Shown here: in pieces, positions 1-9,035 of the stretch
Layout of the letters: each line of letters opens with the position of its first letter
Position numbering within the stretch: the stretch's first letter is position 1
From: Pontibacter litorisediminis
GTDB taxonomy: Bacteria; Bacteroidota; Bacteroidia; Cytophagales; Hymenobacteraceae
Assembly: GCF_029360645.1 (NCBI RefSeq)
Contig: NZ_JARDUA010000003.1
Location: 558,001-622,000, forward strand
Reading direction: 5' to 3'
DNA: 64,000 nucleotides
The notes under the pieces: model-generated
Told to the model about the DNA's origin: nothing
Database searches by the model: none
Seen by the model: the letters and a program-made list of their open reading frames with translations, nothing else
Translations under genes and position numbers: made by a program

Positions 1-2
1 TG

Positions 3-338
3 GAGGAACTGGGGCTGGATGTGCTGGTCGTATGTGCTGGCTGGAAAGGCCAGTTTAACCTGGAGGACACGCTGTTTGCCGGGGCGCTGGTGGAGCGCCT
101 GCAGGATAGCTTCTCCTCGGAGCACGATAGCTCACTGGCCGCTTTACACCTGTACCAGACTGCTAAAACCGATATGGTTGGCTTCCTGCGCCAGTCATCG
201 CATGTGCGCCGGCTGGAGCACCTCGAGATTCACAAGGACATTGAGTTCTGCCTCCGCCACGATGTGTACAACGTGCTGCCCGTGTGGCGCCACGACAGGC
301 TGCTGGACCTGATGAAAGTTAGGGAGCTAGAGAGTTAG
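3..338 (+). CDS. comB: 2-phosphosulfolactate phosphatase family protein (ComB), 3' end only
   Basis: The reading frame is open from the window edge, so the start lies outside. The visible 111 residues match the C-terminal part of the ComB family, with the segment VLVVCAGWKGQFNLEDT followed by FAGALVE, and a tail rich in His and Arg ending ...IEFCLRHDVYNVLPVW. ComB removes phosphate from 2-phosphosulfolactate in archaeal coenzyme M synthesis. Many bacteria, including Bacteroidota, carry homologues whose role is less settled (sulfonate or sulfonolipid metabolism are possibilities, which is inference). The gene is followed within 16 bases by a long hairpin that probably ends its transcript. Confidence 0.85.
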   Translation, partial: EELGLDVLVVCAGWKGQFNLEDTLFAGALVERLQDSFSSEHDSSLAALHLYQTAKTDMVGFLRQSSHVRRLEHLEIHKDIEFCLRHDVYNVLPVWRHDRLLDLMKVRELES

Positions 339-353
339 AAAGTTTACCCTTAT

Positions 354-412
354 TAAGTATAAACGGGAGCGGCTGGCACTATGTAAGTGCCAGCCGCTCC
401 TGTTTATACTTA
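354..412. terminator. Long hairpin, probable bidirectional terminator
   Basis: Arms 354-380 and 386-412 are complementary over 27 bases with a single G-U wobble and a 5-base loop. It sits between comB on the plus strand and the MazG-like gene on the minus strand. The outer stem is built from AAGTATA and its complement TATACTT, the heptamer that recurs across the window. Confidence 0.8.
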
Positions 413-551
413 GTTTACATCGTCCTGCCGCAAGTTTTCAGCTTGCTTTCTGCCGAGCAGAAAAGGAAACATTCAGTGGCCTAGCTCCATTGTTCAGCCG
501 GAACTACAGCTGTCTTTTCGGCACCACTTTCTAACCTTCTAACTTTTAAAT

Positions 552-878
552 TTACTTCAGCTTCTCGTTTTGCTTGTGGCGGTCGCTGTCGCGGCTGGTC
601 TTTTTCTCCAGGTTTTTCTGCAGCGCCTCGGTCAGGTTCACACCGGTTTGGTTGGCCAGGCAGATCAGCACGAACAGCACGTCGGCCAGTTCATCGCCAA
701 GTTGCTTGCCCTCATCGCTTTTCTTAAACGACTGCTCCCCATACTGGCGGGAGATAATGCGGGCCACTTCGCCTACCTCCTCGGTAAGTATGGCCATGTT
801 CGTAAGCTCGTTAAAGTAACGCACCCCGTTTTCCTTGATCCACTTGTCTACAATGGCCTGTGCTTCGGCTATGGTCAT
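552..878 (-). CDS. MazG-like nucleotide pyrophosphohydrolase
   Basis: A 108-residue all-alpha NTP pyrophosphohydrolase of the MazG/RS21-C6 type. The metal-binding pattern is visible as E33-E34-x-x-E37 (LTEEVGEVAR) and E63-x-x-D66 (GDELADVLF). Family members hydrolyse (d)NTPs to monophosphate and pyrophosphate and are thought to clean damaged or non-canonical nucleotides from the pool. The lysine-rich tail after residue 90 looks disordered. It lies 2 bases downstream of dtd on the same strand, so the two are probably co-transcribed as a small quality-control operon. The exact substrate cannot be read from the sequence. Confidence 0.88.
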   Translation of the reverse strand: MTIAEAQAIVDKWIKENGVRYFNELTNMAILTEEVGEVARIISRQYGEQSFKKSDEGKQLGDELADVLFVLICLANQTGVNLTEALQKNLEKKTSRDSDRHKQNEKLK

Positions 879-880
879 GC

Positions 881-1339
881 TTAAAAAAGGTCTTTCTGTT
901 TGGTGTCCATCACAATTGTTACCGGGCCGTCGTTCAGCAGCGACACTTTCATATCGGCCCCAAACTCACCGGTCTGCACCGGCTTGCCCAGCGCCTCCTC
1001 CAGCAGCTGCACAAAGCGCTCATACAGCGGTATGGAAACAGCAGGCGGTGCGGCGTTGGTGTAGGAGGGGCGGTTGCCTTTCTTGGTGCTGGCGTAAAGC
1101 GTAAACTGGCTGATCACAAGCGCATCGCCGTCCACGTTTTTTATACTTAGGTTCATCTTTCCTTCGGCATCCGAGAAAATGCGCAGCGCGGCGACCTTGC
1201 CCGCCATCCACTTCAGGTCCTCTTCGGTGTCGTCGGCCGTGAAGCCGGCCAGCAGCAGCAGCCCTAAGCCGATCTCGCCTTTCGTCGTGCCATCAATTTG
1301 CACAGCAGCCTGAGTCACCCGCTGAATCACGATTCGCAT
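881..1339 (-). CDS. dtd: D-aminoacyl-tRNA deacylase
   Basis: This 152-residue protein hydrolyses D-aminoacyl-tRNAs (and Gly-tRNA-Ala), which protects translation from D-amino acids. The length is normal for the family. The two signature motifs are present: SQFTLYA at residues 77-83 and NDGPVTI at 136-142, where the Gly-cisPro (138-139) forms the chiral selectivity loop. The N-terminus MRIVIQRVTQA is canonical, which fixes the start. The MazG-like gene follows 2 bases downstream. A TACCTTTG element lies 25 bases upstream on the same strand. Confidence 0.95.
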   Translation of the reverse strand: MRIVIQRVTQAAVQIDGTTKGEIGLGLLLLAGFTADDTEEDLKWMAGKVAALRIFSDAEGKMNLSIKNVDGDALVISQFTLYASTKKGNRPSYTNAAPPAVSIPLYERFVQLLEEALGKPVQTGEFGADMKVSLLNDGPVTIVMDTKQKDLF

Positions 1340-1363
1340 AACATGCTATACTTTGGTTCAGGG

Positions 1364-1371
1364 CAAAGGTA
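1364..1371 (-). promoter_or_regulatory. Bacteroidota -7 element for dtd operon
   Basis: On the minus strand this reads TACCTTTG, matching TAnnTTTG, 25 bases before the dtd start codon. No clear -33 TTTG partner was seen. Confidence 0.55.
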
Positions 1372-1485
1372 GTGATTTGGAGGTTCGGAAAATTGGGAAA
1401 TTGGAATTGTGGTAACTGGAAAACTTTGGGAGCTACCGAAGTATAAAACAGGATATCAGGCAGGATAACCAACCAGCAATCAAAC

Positions 1486-2127
1486 CTAATCTACATATCC
1501 CTCATACAGGATGCGGCTCACTTTGCCGTTCTGTAGGTAAAAGTGCAGGGTGGCCGGCGCGCCCTCCGGGGCAGAGGCCACCACTTCGTTTGGTGTCTGA
1601 ATGATTTTCAGGTCCTCGCCCTGGTTTTTGAGGCGGTTCAGCAACTCGCCGTGCGACATACCCACGCGCAGGTTGTGGCGCAGCTTAATGTGGGCACTGC
1701 GGATGTCGGCCATTTGCAGCAGCAGCTCACCGGAGTGGGTCGGGGCGTAAAACTCCAGAGCCGAATTGCCGAAGCGGATGGTGTAGATCGTATCGGTCAC
1801 GCTGGCCTTGTGGCGGTTCTCGATGGCATCGGCCTCCACCGTAAAGTCCGTGTCGATGCGGTCGAAGTAGGTGGTGAGGTTGTTGCTTTGCTTTCGATTG
1901 GCCACAAAGGGGTTGCCTAGCAGGTCGATGGTGGCGGGGGCACTGTTACTGTTCACGGCCGTGGTGTCAGGCGCGGCGGCGGCAGGGCGCTCCAAAGGCA
2001 TGTCGCCCTCCTCCTCTGAGGTATTATCGGTGCAGGCGGTGGCGATGGTATGGATAAACAGCAACAGCAGGAGCAGCCGGGCTTTTAGGCTGCACTGGTG
2101 ACAGATGCTGTGAGGGCGGAGAAGCAT
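1486..2127 (-). CDS. Putative lipoprotein of unknown function
   Basis: A 213-residue protein with a basic N-terminus, a leucine-rich hydrophobic stretch (about residues 17-30) and a Cys in ATAC at about residue 32 that could be the lipidated residue. A low-complexity Ser/Glu/Ala/Pro spacer follows (to about residue 65), then a folded domain rich in beta-strand patterns ending ...ILYEGYVD. I do not recognise the family. The N-terminal region before the hydrophobic stretch contains Cys and His residues and is longer than usual, so the true start could lie further inside. It stands alone between dtd and a divergent ATP-grasp gene. Confidence 0.7.
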   Translation of the reverse strand: MLLRPHSICHQCSLKARLLLLLLFIHTIATACTDNTSEEEGDMPLERPAAAAPDTTAVNSNSAPATIDLLGNPFVANRKQSNNLTTYFDRIDTDFTVEADAIENRHKASVTDTIYTIRFGNSALEFYAPTHSGELLLQMADIRSAHIKLRHNLRVGMSHGELLNRLKNQGEDLKIIQTPNEVVASAPEGAPATLHFYLQNGKVSRILYEGYVD

Positions 2128-2224
2128 AGTGAACGATGTATAGTAAGTAAAGAGTGCGGGTAAACTATATTTACATACGAGTATTTACCGCCCAAAAGTT
2201 ATAGTTTAAAACCGCTTTGATGGG

Positions 2225-2253
2225 TTGTTTTACCCCGCTATAAAGTATATTTG
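2225..2253 (+). promoter_or_regulatory. Bacteroidota promoter for the ATP-grasp gene
   Basis: TTG at 2225-2227 and TATATTTG at 2246-2253 are separated by 18 bases and match the -33/-7 architecture. The start codon follows 19 bases after the -7 element. Confidence 0.65.
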
Positions 2254-2272
2254 GCGGCAAAGATGATAAAAA

Positions 2273-3169
2273 ATGAACACACAGCAAATAGCGCTCATCA
2301 CTTATAAAGACGCCGGAAAATACACGGGAGTTTCGGAGGAGGAGAATGCCCGCCTGCATGAATTCTTAACGCAGAAAGGGCTGCAGGTTACTTTTGAGAT
2401 ATGGGACGACCCGGCCGTGGATTGGGGCAAGTATGACCTGGTTCTGTTGAAGTCTCCATGGGATTACTTTGATAAAATCGAAGCCTTTTATATTTGGTTA
2501 AACAGGCTGGAGCAGCTGCAGGTGCGGGTGCTGAACCCGATCGATATCGTGCGCTGGAACACCAACAAGCATTATTTGGTAGAGCTGCAGCAGAAAGGGG
2601 AGAAAGTGGTGCCGACAGTGTGGCTGGAGCAAGGCGGGCAACTGAACGTAGCCGGGGTTTTTGCGCAGTTGCAGTCAGAGAAGATCATTATAAAACCAGC
2701 CGTCAGCGGCGGCGCCAAAAATACCTTTGCCCTTACCCAAGCAGAGGCAGCGGCACAGGCCGAGCGCATACGTGAGCTGCTGCTGCAGGAAAGTTTCCTG
2801 GCGCAGCCCTTCATCCCCGAGATCCAGACAAAAGGGGAGTGGTCGTTCCTGTTCTTTAACGGCATGTACAGCCACACCGTGCTGAAGACAGCCAAGGCCG
2901 GCGACTTCAGGGTGCAGCATTTCTTCGGCGGAACCATACACACCCCGGAGCCGCCGGCAGCTTTGTTGGAGGCTGCCCACAACCTGGTAGACAAGTATGC
3001 GCCGGGCTGCCTCTACGCCCGTGTGGACGGGGTGGAGCTGAACGGAGAACTGGTGCTGATGGAGCTGGAGCTGATCGAGCCGTTCCTGTTCATGGGTACC
3101 AGCGAGGGCGCCATAGATCGGTACTACGACGCCCTGGTAGAGCAGCTGCAGCAGCCTGCGAAAGTATAA
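2273..3169 (+). CDS. ATP-grasp domain protein (RimK/glutathione synthetase-like)
   Basis: A 298-residue cytoplasmic ATP-grasp enzyme. The N-terminal pre-ATP-grasp part (about 1-100) contains LLKSPWDYFD. The ATP-binding part begins with WNTNKHYLVELQQKGEKVVPT and continues with KIIIKPAVSGGAKNTF, where the Lys and Gly-rich turn bind ATP phosphates. The C-terminal part carries the acidic metal ligands in LYARVDGVELNGELVLMELELIEP. Such enzymes ligate a carboxylate to an amine or thiol. The closest families I recall are stand-alone glutathione-synthase-like or DcsG-like ligases, but the substrates cannot be inferred. It is monocistronic and convergent with the USP gene 4 bases away. Confidence 0.8.
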   Translation: MNTQQIALITYKDAGKYTGVSEEENARLHEFLTQKGLQVTFEIWDDPAVDWGKYDLVLLKSPWDYFDKIEAFYIWLNRLEQLQVRVLNPIDIVRWNTNKHYLVELQQKGEKVVPTVWLEQGGQLNVAGVFAQLQSEKIIIKPAVSGGAKNTFALTQAEAAAQAERIRELLLQESFLAQPFIPEIQTKGEWSFLFFNGMYSHTVLKTAKAGDFRVQHFFGGTIHTPEPPAALLEAAHNLVDKYAPGCLYARVDGVELNGELVLMELELIEPFLFMGTSEGAIDRYYDALVEQLQQPAKV

Positions 3170-3173
3170 GGGG

Positions 3174-4079
3174 CTATGCCTTTTCGGAGCTGTGGAAGAC
3201 TAAGATCGGTACCTGTGCCTCCAGCACCAGCTTTTTGCTGAGGCTCGGCTTAAAGATACTGCTGAACAGGGAGCGCTGGTGGTTGTTTACGGCCACCAGG
3301 TCCACCTGCTCGCGCTTCACGAACTCCTGCAGGGCATCGGCTACATCCTCGTCGCTCGGCAGTATGGCGAACAGCATGTTATGGTCAGGCAGGGCAGCGT
3401 ATAGCCTTGCCTGCAGCTGTTCCATTTTGTGGCTGTCGTCGCGCTCCGAATCCTCGGTGCCGATGTGGGCGCAGAGGATCACTGAGTTAAAGGGCTTTAG
3501 CAGTTGCAGCAGCGCCGTAATGGCTTCCGCATCCGTCTTGTCAAAGTCTGTGGCATAGAGCACGCGGCTCAGGCTGTGTTCTTTGTATGGCTCCGGTACG
3601 GTGAGCAGCGGCACTTTTGCATCTTCTACCATTTTAGTGGTGACGGTGCCGAAGAGGGAGCGGGAGACGTTATCCTCGCCTTTGGTGCCCATCAGCAGCA
3701 GGTCAGGCTTGAAGCGGCCTATCTCATCCGATATGACATCCTCCGGCAACCCATTTATGAAGGCGTGCTTCAGGTGGATGTGCTGCCCGTGCGTGCGCGC
3801 CTCCGCCTGCATCTCCTTGTAAAGGCCTTCTAGCTTTTCCTGTTCCTCTGTCTGGTTGCGTTGCAGTACGCGGTCAGTTATCATCTCAGACCCAGGGCTA
3901 AGGGAGCTGCGGCCGGTGTCGTCAAGCGGGTCGTCGAGCTGGGGTTGCAACAGGTAATCGCTGAAGCAGTGCAGCAGCAGCAGTTCGGCCTGCGGCAGGC
4001 CGGCGCACATGTGCAGGGCGTAGCGGCAGGCATTTTTAGCGCTCTCTGTGAAGTCAACAGGTATAAGTATTCTGTACAT
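3174..4079 (-). CDS. Universal stress protein with two Usp domains
   Basis: A 301-residue tandem UspA protein. Domain 1 (about 1-155) starts MYRILIPVDFTESAKNA and contains an ATP-binding-type motif near GTKGEDNVSRSLFG, close to the G-x2-G-x9-G(S/T) signature. Domain 2 (about 165-300) starts RVLYATDFDKTDAEA and ends with a degenerate binding motif (SSIFKPSLSKKLV). Tandem Usp proteins are soluble stress-response proteins that bind ATP or other small ligands. The gene is convergent with the ATP-grasp gene and divergent from the large exported protein gene. Confidence 0.88.
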   Translation of the reverse strand: MYRILIPVDFTESAKNACRYALHMCAGLPQAELLLLHCFSDYLLQPQLDDPLDDTGRSSLSPGSEMITDRVLQRNQTEEQEKLEGLYKEMQAEARTHGQHIHLKHAFINGLPEDVISDEIGRFKPDLLLMGTKGEDNVSRSLFGTVTTKMVEDAKVPLLTVPEPYKEHSLSRVLYATDFDKTDAEAITALLQLLKPFNSVILCAHIGTEDSERDDSHKMEQLQARLYAALPDHNMLFAILPSDEDVADALQEFVKREQVDLVAVNNHQRSLFSSIFKPSLSKKLVLEAQVPILVFHSSEKA

Positions 4080-4210
4080 AGGTTCTATTCATAAAAGTTA
4101 TAGCTTGGGCTTGGATGGTGTATACGTGGCTGGCATGAAAATGAGTTGTAGCTGCTGCCCGCTTCCCCCACCTGGAGGCACTGCCTCCGGGGCAGTTCCA
4201 AAATTTCTCC

Positions 4211-4218
4211 TATTTTTG
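4211..4218 (+). promoter_or_regulatory. -7 element upstream of the large exported protein gene
   Basis: TATTTTTG, matching TAnnTTTG, 19 bases before the ATG at 4238. No convincing -33 partner was seen. Confidence 0.55.
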
Positions 4219-4237
4219 TAGCCACACAGCGCTTGCT

Positions 4238-6934
4238 ATGCTAAAACGCATTGTCTTTTTCTTTATCGGGTTTGTTATACTAGCCTCCCTGGCTTTCTAC
4301 GGTTTCAGCCGTTGGAAGGCCTCGCGGGAGAAAGTAGACCTATGGGCGCTGGTACCCGACGATGCGGCGCTGGTGGTGGAAACCAACCATCATCAGCGGT
4401 TGATGGAGCACCTGCGCGAAACGGAGCTGTGGCAGAGTTTCTCGGTGCTGCCCGCGGCCAGCAGCCTGGCCGACAATCTGGCTTACCTGGATAGCATTGC
4501 ACCTGGGAACCAGCGCCTCGACCGCTTCCTGAACGAGAAAAACATGCTTACCTCGCTGCACGTGGATGGCAAGTCCGATGTGAGGTATGTGTTTTACTTG
4601 CCCGTCAACTCTGTGGGCGAGCACCGCTTTCTGCGCAACCTTACCGAGAACATTAACAAGAGCACGGTGTTCGAGCAAAGCTCCCGCGATTACCAGGGCC
4701 ATTTGCTCACCGATATTACCAACACCCGCAACGGCAGCAGCTTCACCTACTTCACCTACCACAACAACATCATCCTAAGTGCCTCCCCTGCGTTGGTGGA
4801 GCAGATTGTACGGCGCGTAAGCCGCGGCACGCCCGTTTCGGTGGCGGCAGAGTTCAGCAACGTGGATTACCTGAGCCAACCCGATGTATATGCCAATGTG
4901 TTTGTGAACTACCGTGTGCTGCCGGAGCTTCTGGGGCTGTTTTTGCAGGAGGATGTGATGCCACAGGTGCGCTACCTCGCCTCACTGTGCCAGAACGGCA
5001 TGCTGGAGCTGAAGCTGGAGCGTAACAAGATTTTCCTGAACGGCTTCTCCCTTCCTGAAAAATTGAAGAATTCATTGCATGCTACCATGCAGCCGCAAAG
5101 GCCGCAGCCGCTGGCGATGAGAGCCTATCTGCCCAACAACACGGCCATGGTGCTGCACTTTGGCCTGCAAGAGGTAGCGCATTTGCGCCAGCCGCCGGGA
5201 ACTGCAGCAGCGGTAGTGGACAGCCTTGCCCGGAGTTTCAGCAATGAGGCGGCCCTGGTATACCTGGAGACAAACAGTATAAGCCAGAGCCCCGATAAGG
5301 TGGTGTATGCCCGTACGGAAAACCCTGCCCACACACAGCGCCTGCTCAGCAAGCTGGCCAGTGCGGAGGATGGAAAGCCGTATACGGAGAAGTATGGCAC
5401 CTACACCATACAGCTACTGAGGGTGCCGAAGCTGCCGGAGCAACTGCTGGGCCGCGTGTTTCAGGGGTTTGAGCAGAGCTATGTGGTGCAGGTGGATGAC
5501 TACCTGCTGCTGGCGGAGGAGATGGCGGCGCTGCGCCAGGTCCTGGATGACATAGCCGAGGGTAATGTGTGGAGTAAGTCGGCGGCGCAGAAAGCCTTTC
5601 AGGAGGAGACGCTGCAGGAGGCAAACTTTAGCCTGTACCTCAATAACGCAAACGCCTGGTACATCCTGAACCGCTACACCACCGAGGAGGAGCGGGAGGA
5701 GCTGCTGCAGAACGCTACCCTGATCAGGCGCTTTGCGCAGGTGGCGCTGCAGTTCGCGGCCGTGGAGGGCCGCTATTACACCAGCCTCGTTATCCGCAGG
5801 CCAGACCAGACCAAGGGTAACCGGCAGGATGGCTTTGAGGAAGAAGAAAGTATAACGTTAGATTCCCGGCTTGTGTCGCGCCCGTTCCCGATACAGAACG
5901 CGGTGGACAGGAGCCGCGAGCTGGCCGTGCAGGACTCTGCCCATGTGCTCATCAACATCAATGCCGGCGGCAGGCGCGGCTGGACGGACAGCCTGGGCAC
6001 CGCCCTCCGTAGCGATGTGAAGCAGATAGAGTACGGCCCTGACAAAAAGCTCCGTTACCTGTACATCACCGAAAGCCGCATCCACGCCGTGAACAACCAG
6101 GGGCAGCCACTGGAGAATTTCCCATTTAACCTGCCGGACACTGTAAAGCTGCAGCACCTGGCCGTTTTTGACTATGAGAAAGACGGCAACTACCGCCTGT
6201 TGGTGGATGATGACCTGGGCAACCTGTATGTATACAACATGCGTGGGGCGGCCATACAAGGCTGGAACCCGCGCCGCATGGATTACCGCCTCTCGGCAGA
6301 GCCGCAGCACCTGCGGGTAGGCGGCCGCGACGTAATTCTGGTGTCGCTGGAGAATGGCTACATCTATGCCCTTAACCGCAATGGCGACACTTATCCCGGT
6401 TTCCCGATCAACCTGAAGGTTCCCCTTACCTCTGGCCTAACGGCGAAAGTAGGGGCCGACCTGCGGCGCACGGAGGTGACGGCGGTAACCCGGTACGGGA
6501 ATGTGGTAACCTTTAACCTGCAGGGCAGGGTAGTAAATCAGCAGCAGCTAAAACGGCCTAGCAAGCAAGCCATGTTTGAGATGGTGCCGGAGAGCAGCAA
6601 CGGCCGCTCTTATGTTATTGTGCGGCAGGAGCGGGGGAATGTGGCTATCATAGATCAGGACCTGAAAGAGCTGTTTGAGAAGAGCTACGTTACCTCGGCC
6701 CCTAAAGTCGTGCAGTACTTCCGCTTTGGCGGAGCCAACAAAATTTATGCGATCACCGAGACAGGCCCTGGCAAAACCTACCTCTACGACGCCAACGGGA
6801 GGCTCATCGGCGGCCGCTCTTTGGAGAACAGCAATCCCGTGACCATCTACTACAACGAGACCGCCAACGACTACACGCTATACTTCACCTCGGGCAGCCA
6901 GCTGAAGAAGATGCGGTTTAGCGTGGGGGAGTAG
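4238..6934 (+). CDS. Large membrane-anchored protein with DUF3352-like region and propeller-like C-terminus
   Basis: An 898-residue protein with one N-terminal transmembrane segment (about residues 4-24: IVFFFIGFVILASLAFYGF), so the rest is probably periplasmic. Residues about 35-540 resemble DUF3352-type proteins (VPDDAALVVETNHH, then repeats of substrate-binding-like folds). Residues about 590-898 contain repeated strand patterns such as YNMRGAAIQGWNPRRM, LNRNGDTYPGFPIN and DANGRLIGGRSL, typical of PQQ/WD-like beta-propellers. The architecture is common in Bacteroidota but no function is established. It is transcribed alone and followed by 211 bases without a gene. Confidence 0.7.
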   Translation: MLKRIVFFFIGFVILASLAFYGFSRWKASREKVDLWALVPDDAALVVETNHHQRLMEHLRETELWQSFSVLPAASSLADNLAYLDSIAPGNQRLDRFLNEKNMLTSLHVDGKSDVRYVFYLPVNSVGEHRFLRNLTENINKSTVFEQSSRDYQGHLLTDITNTRNGSSFTYFTYHNNIILSASPALVEQIVRRVSRGTPVSVAAEFSNVDYLSQPDVYANVFVNYRVLPELLGLFLQEDVMPQVRYLASLCQNGMLELKLERNKIFLNGFSLPEKLKNSLHATMQPQRPQPLAMRAYLPNNTAMVLHFGLQEVAHLRQPPGTAAAVVDSLARSFSNEAALVYLETNSISQSPDKVVYARTENPAHTQRLLSKLASAEDGKPYTEKYGTYTIQLLRVPKLPEQLLGRVFQGFEQSYVVQVDDYLLLAEEMAALRQVLDDIAEGNVWSKSAAQKAFQEETLQEANFSLYLNNANAWYILNRYTTEEEREELLQNATLIRRFAQVALQFAAVEGRYYTSLVIRRPDQTKGNRQDGFEEEESITLDSRLVSRPFPIQNAVDRSRELAVQDSAHVLININAGGRRGWTDSLGTALRSDVKQIEYGPDKKLRYLYITESRIHAVNNQGQPLENFPFNLPDTVKLQHLAVFDYEKDGNYRLLVDDDLGNLYVYNMRGAAIQGWNPRRMDYRLSAEPQHLRVGGRDVILVSLENGYIYALNRNGDTYPGFPINLKVPLTSGLTAKVGADLRRTEVTAVTRYGNVVTFNLQGRVVNQQQLKRPSKQAMFEMVPESSNGRSYVIVRQERGNVAIIDQDLKELFEKSYVTSAPKVVQYFRFGGANKIYAITETGPGKTYLYDANGRLIGGRSLENSNPVTIYYNETANDYTLYFTSGSQLKKMRFSVGE

Positions 6935-7145
6935 TGCTTTCTTCTTCGACAAAGGAGTTTTTTGACACAGGACAAAAGACGCTGCCTGTATATCGAATCA
7001 CGACATACGTAGCGCTACCTCTGAATATGAACTTCGTGACAAAGGCCACTGCGACAAAAGCGCACTTAACAGAAGCAGTTTAGAAAGCTTGCTTATTTAC
7101 CTCTTGGCCTTTGCCAGGTAGTCTTTTGTCAAATCGTCAAATAAA

Positions 7146-8276
7146 TCAAAAGCTCCTGAACCAGCCTTTCCTGTAAAAGAAGTATAGTTGCAGCAGGATG
7201 AGTATCGCCATCAGGGCGATCAGGATCGGATAGGAGTTTGGCTGGTAAAGTTCGGGCATACTGTGCGGAAAAACCTTGCCTGTCTCGGGGTCCTCGTGCG
7301 CAAAGTTCATCCCATACAGGCCTACGATAAAGCTCAGCGGAATAAAGATGCTGGAGATGATGGTGAGCACTTTCATAATCTCATTCATGCGGTTGCTCAC
7401 CGTGGACATGTACAGCTCCACCAGGCTCGAGGCCATTTCGCGATGGTTCTCTACCAGGTCGATCAGCTGCACGGCATGGTCGTAGGCATCACGGAAGTAT
7501 ACCTTCAGGTTTTCGGGAATGGTGTCCTCGTCCATGCGCAGGAGCTCGTTCATCAGGTCGCGGGCGGGCCACGTGATGCGGCGCAGCTTTATGAGCTCAC
7601 TCTTCAGGTCCAGGATCTGGCTTAGCGTGGCCTTGTTTGGCTGGCGCAGTACCTCCTGCTCCAGGTCTTCGATGTAGATACCAATGTCAGCTATTACCGG
7701 GAAGTAGTAATCCAGCACCACATCCAGTATAGCATAGGCAATATAGGTGGCTGGCCGCTGCCGGATAACACCTTTGCCGCCTCTTATGCGCTCCCTTAGC
7801 GGGTCCAGGCAGTCGCCGTAGTCGCTTTGCAGGCTGAGCACGTAGTTAGGGCCCGTAAACAGTGAGAGCTGGATGTCGTCCAGCGTCCTGAACTCAGGGG
7901 ACCAACGCAGCATGCGCGTAATCATGAACAGGCGGTTCCCATCAAACTCCTCCACCTTTGGCCGTTGGTAGTCGTTGACGACGTCTTCCATCTGCAGGGG
8001 GTGCAGTTTGAAATCAACGATCAGCTGCTCCAGCATGGTCTGGTCGGCGTACCCTCTGATGTCGATCCAATGCCGTGCATCCGGCCTGGCGTTTACCCTC
8101 TGCAATAACTCCTGGTACGTCTTCAGTTCCCGCTCCTCGAACATCCCCTCGTTAAACGACATCAGGAAAAAACGCGGGGCATAGGCCTCGGCAGGTATAA
8201 GCAGCGAGCCAGGCTTTATGCCTGCCTTGCGTTCCAGGATTTTATTGCGGGCACGGTTGTGTTTGCGTTTCGACAT
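7146..8276 (-). CDS. corA: Magnesium/cobalt transporter CorA
   Basis: A 376-residue CorA channel that admits Mg2+ (and Co2+/Ni2+) across the inner membrane as a pentamer. The defining GMN signature is seen as YGMNF at the end of the first transmembrane helix (IISSIFIPLSFIVGLYGMNF). The second helix YPILIALMAILILLQLYFFY lies near the C-terminus, ending in the usual basic tail (YRKGWFRSF). The N-terminal half is the cytoplasmic funnel domain. A very basic N-terminal 15 residues (KRKHNRARNKILERK) precedes it. The yigZ gene lies 25 bases upstream on the same strand, so the two could be co-transcribed. Confidence 0.95.
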   Translation of the reverse strand: MSKRKHNRARNKILERKAGIKPGSLLIPAEAYAPRFFLMSFNEGMFEERELKTYQELLQRVNARPDARHWIDIRGYADQTMLEQLIVDFKLHPLQMEDVVNDYQRPKVEEFDGNRLFMITRMLRWSPEFRTLDDIQLSLFTGPNYVLSLQSDYGDCLDPLRERIRGGKGVIRQRPATYIAYAILDVVLDYYFPVIADIGIYIEDLEQEVLRQPNKATLSQILDLKSELIKLRRITWPARDLMNELLRMDEDTIPENLKVYFRDAYDHAVQLIDLVENHREMASSLVELYMSTVSNRMNEIMKVLTIISSIFIPLSFIVGLYGMNFAHEDPETGKVFPHSMPELYQPNSYPILIALMAILILLQLYFFYRKGWFRSF

Positions 8277-8301
8277 AGGGAGATTTTGGGAGTTAGAGGG
8301 T

Positions 8302-8922
8302 TTAAGAGTGAGTGAGGGGATCGTTTTTTACAGAAACTTCAACGCCCTCCATGTCCTGCAGTTTCGTGGTAACCTCCTCCTGCAGCTTGAGGCGCACTTC
8401 CAGCGTCAGGCGGCAGTCTAGCTCAAACTGCTGGTCGCGCACAGCCAGGTCGTACTCTTTCACCAGGCTCATCACATCGTTCATCTGCGGGTAGGCATAA
8501 TGCGCCTGCAGCAGCACCGTTTCGTGTTTCTCCACCACAGTGGCACTGGCCAGCGCCTCGGCCGTGGATACCTTGTACGCATTTATCAGGCCGCTTACGC
8601 CCAGTTTGGTGCCCCCAAAATAACGCACCACCACCACCAGCACATTGCTCAGCTCAGCCGAGCGGATCTGGCCAAGGATAGGGTCGCCGGCGGAGTGGTT
8701 GGGCTCGCCGTCGTCGTTGGCGCGGTAGCGGGCTTGGTCGGCCCCCAGAATGTAGGCGTAGCAGTGGTGGCGGGCGTCGTAGTACTTCTTGCGAAGCTCG
8801 GTTAGCACCTCCTTCACCTCCTCCTCGGAGTAAACCGGGTAGGCCAGCGCAATAAACTTGCTGCCTTTCTCTTTGTACAGGCCCTCGGCGGGTTCGGCTA
8901 TGGTGCGGTAGGTATCCTCCAT
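8302..8922 (-). CDS. yigZ: YigZ/IMPACT family protein
   Basis: About 206 residues with the UPF0029 (IMPACT) N-terminal domain: YDARHHCYAYILG, NDDGEPNHSAGDPIL and VVVVRYFGGTKLGVSGL are all hallmark motifs. A C-terminal DUF1949 domain (about 140-206) follows. YigZ proteins are thought to interact with ribosomes or translation factors, by analogy to IMPACT/YIH1, but the bacterial role is not firmly known. I chose the ATG at 8922 (MEDTYRTIAEPAEG) because family members start there. An in-frame ATG at 8943 would add seven residues. It precedes corA on the same strand. Confidence 0.9.
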   Translation of the reverse strand: MEDTYRTIAEPAEGLYKEKGSKFIALAYPVYSEEEVKEVLTELRKKYYDARHHCYAYILGADQARYRANDDGEPNHSAGDPILGQIRSAELSNVLVVVVRYFGGTKLGVSGLINAYKVSTAEALASATVVEKHETVLLQAHYAYPQMNDVMSLVKEYDLAVRDQQFELDCRLTLEVRLKLQEEVTTKLQDMEGVEVSVKNDPLTHS

Positions 8923-9005
8923 GGTGGCGTGTGCTGGTTGCATTCCTGCAAGTTAACCAAAGGCGGGCAAGGGTAAAAATTATACCGATCCTCTCTTAAA
9001 TGACG

Positions 9006-9013
9006 TACATTTG
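9006..9013 (+). promoter_or_regulatory. -7 element inside the 5' end of the ketoisomerase reading frame
   Basis: TACATTTG matches TAnnTTTG. It lies just after the upstream ATG at 9000, which suggests that transcription begins near 9020 and that this ATG is not used. Confidence 0.5.
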
Positions 9014-9035
9014 CAGCAGCACCAAAGTATACGTT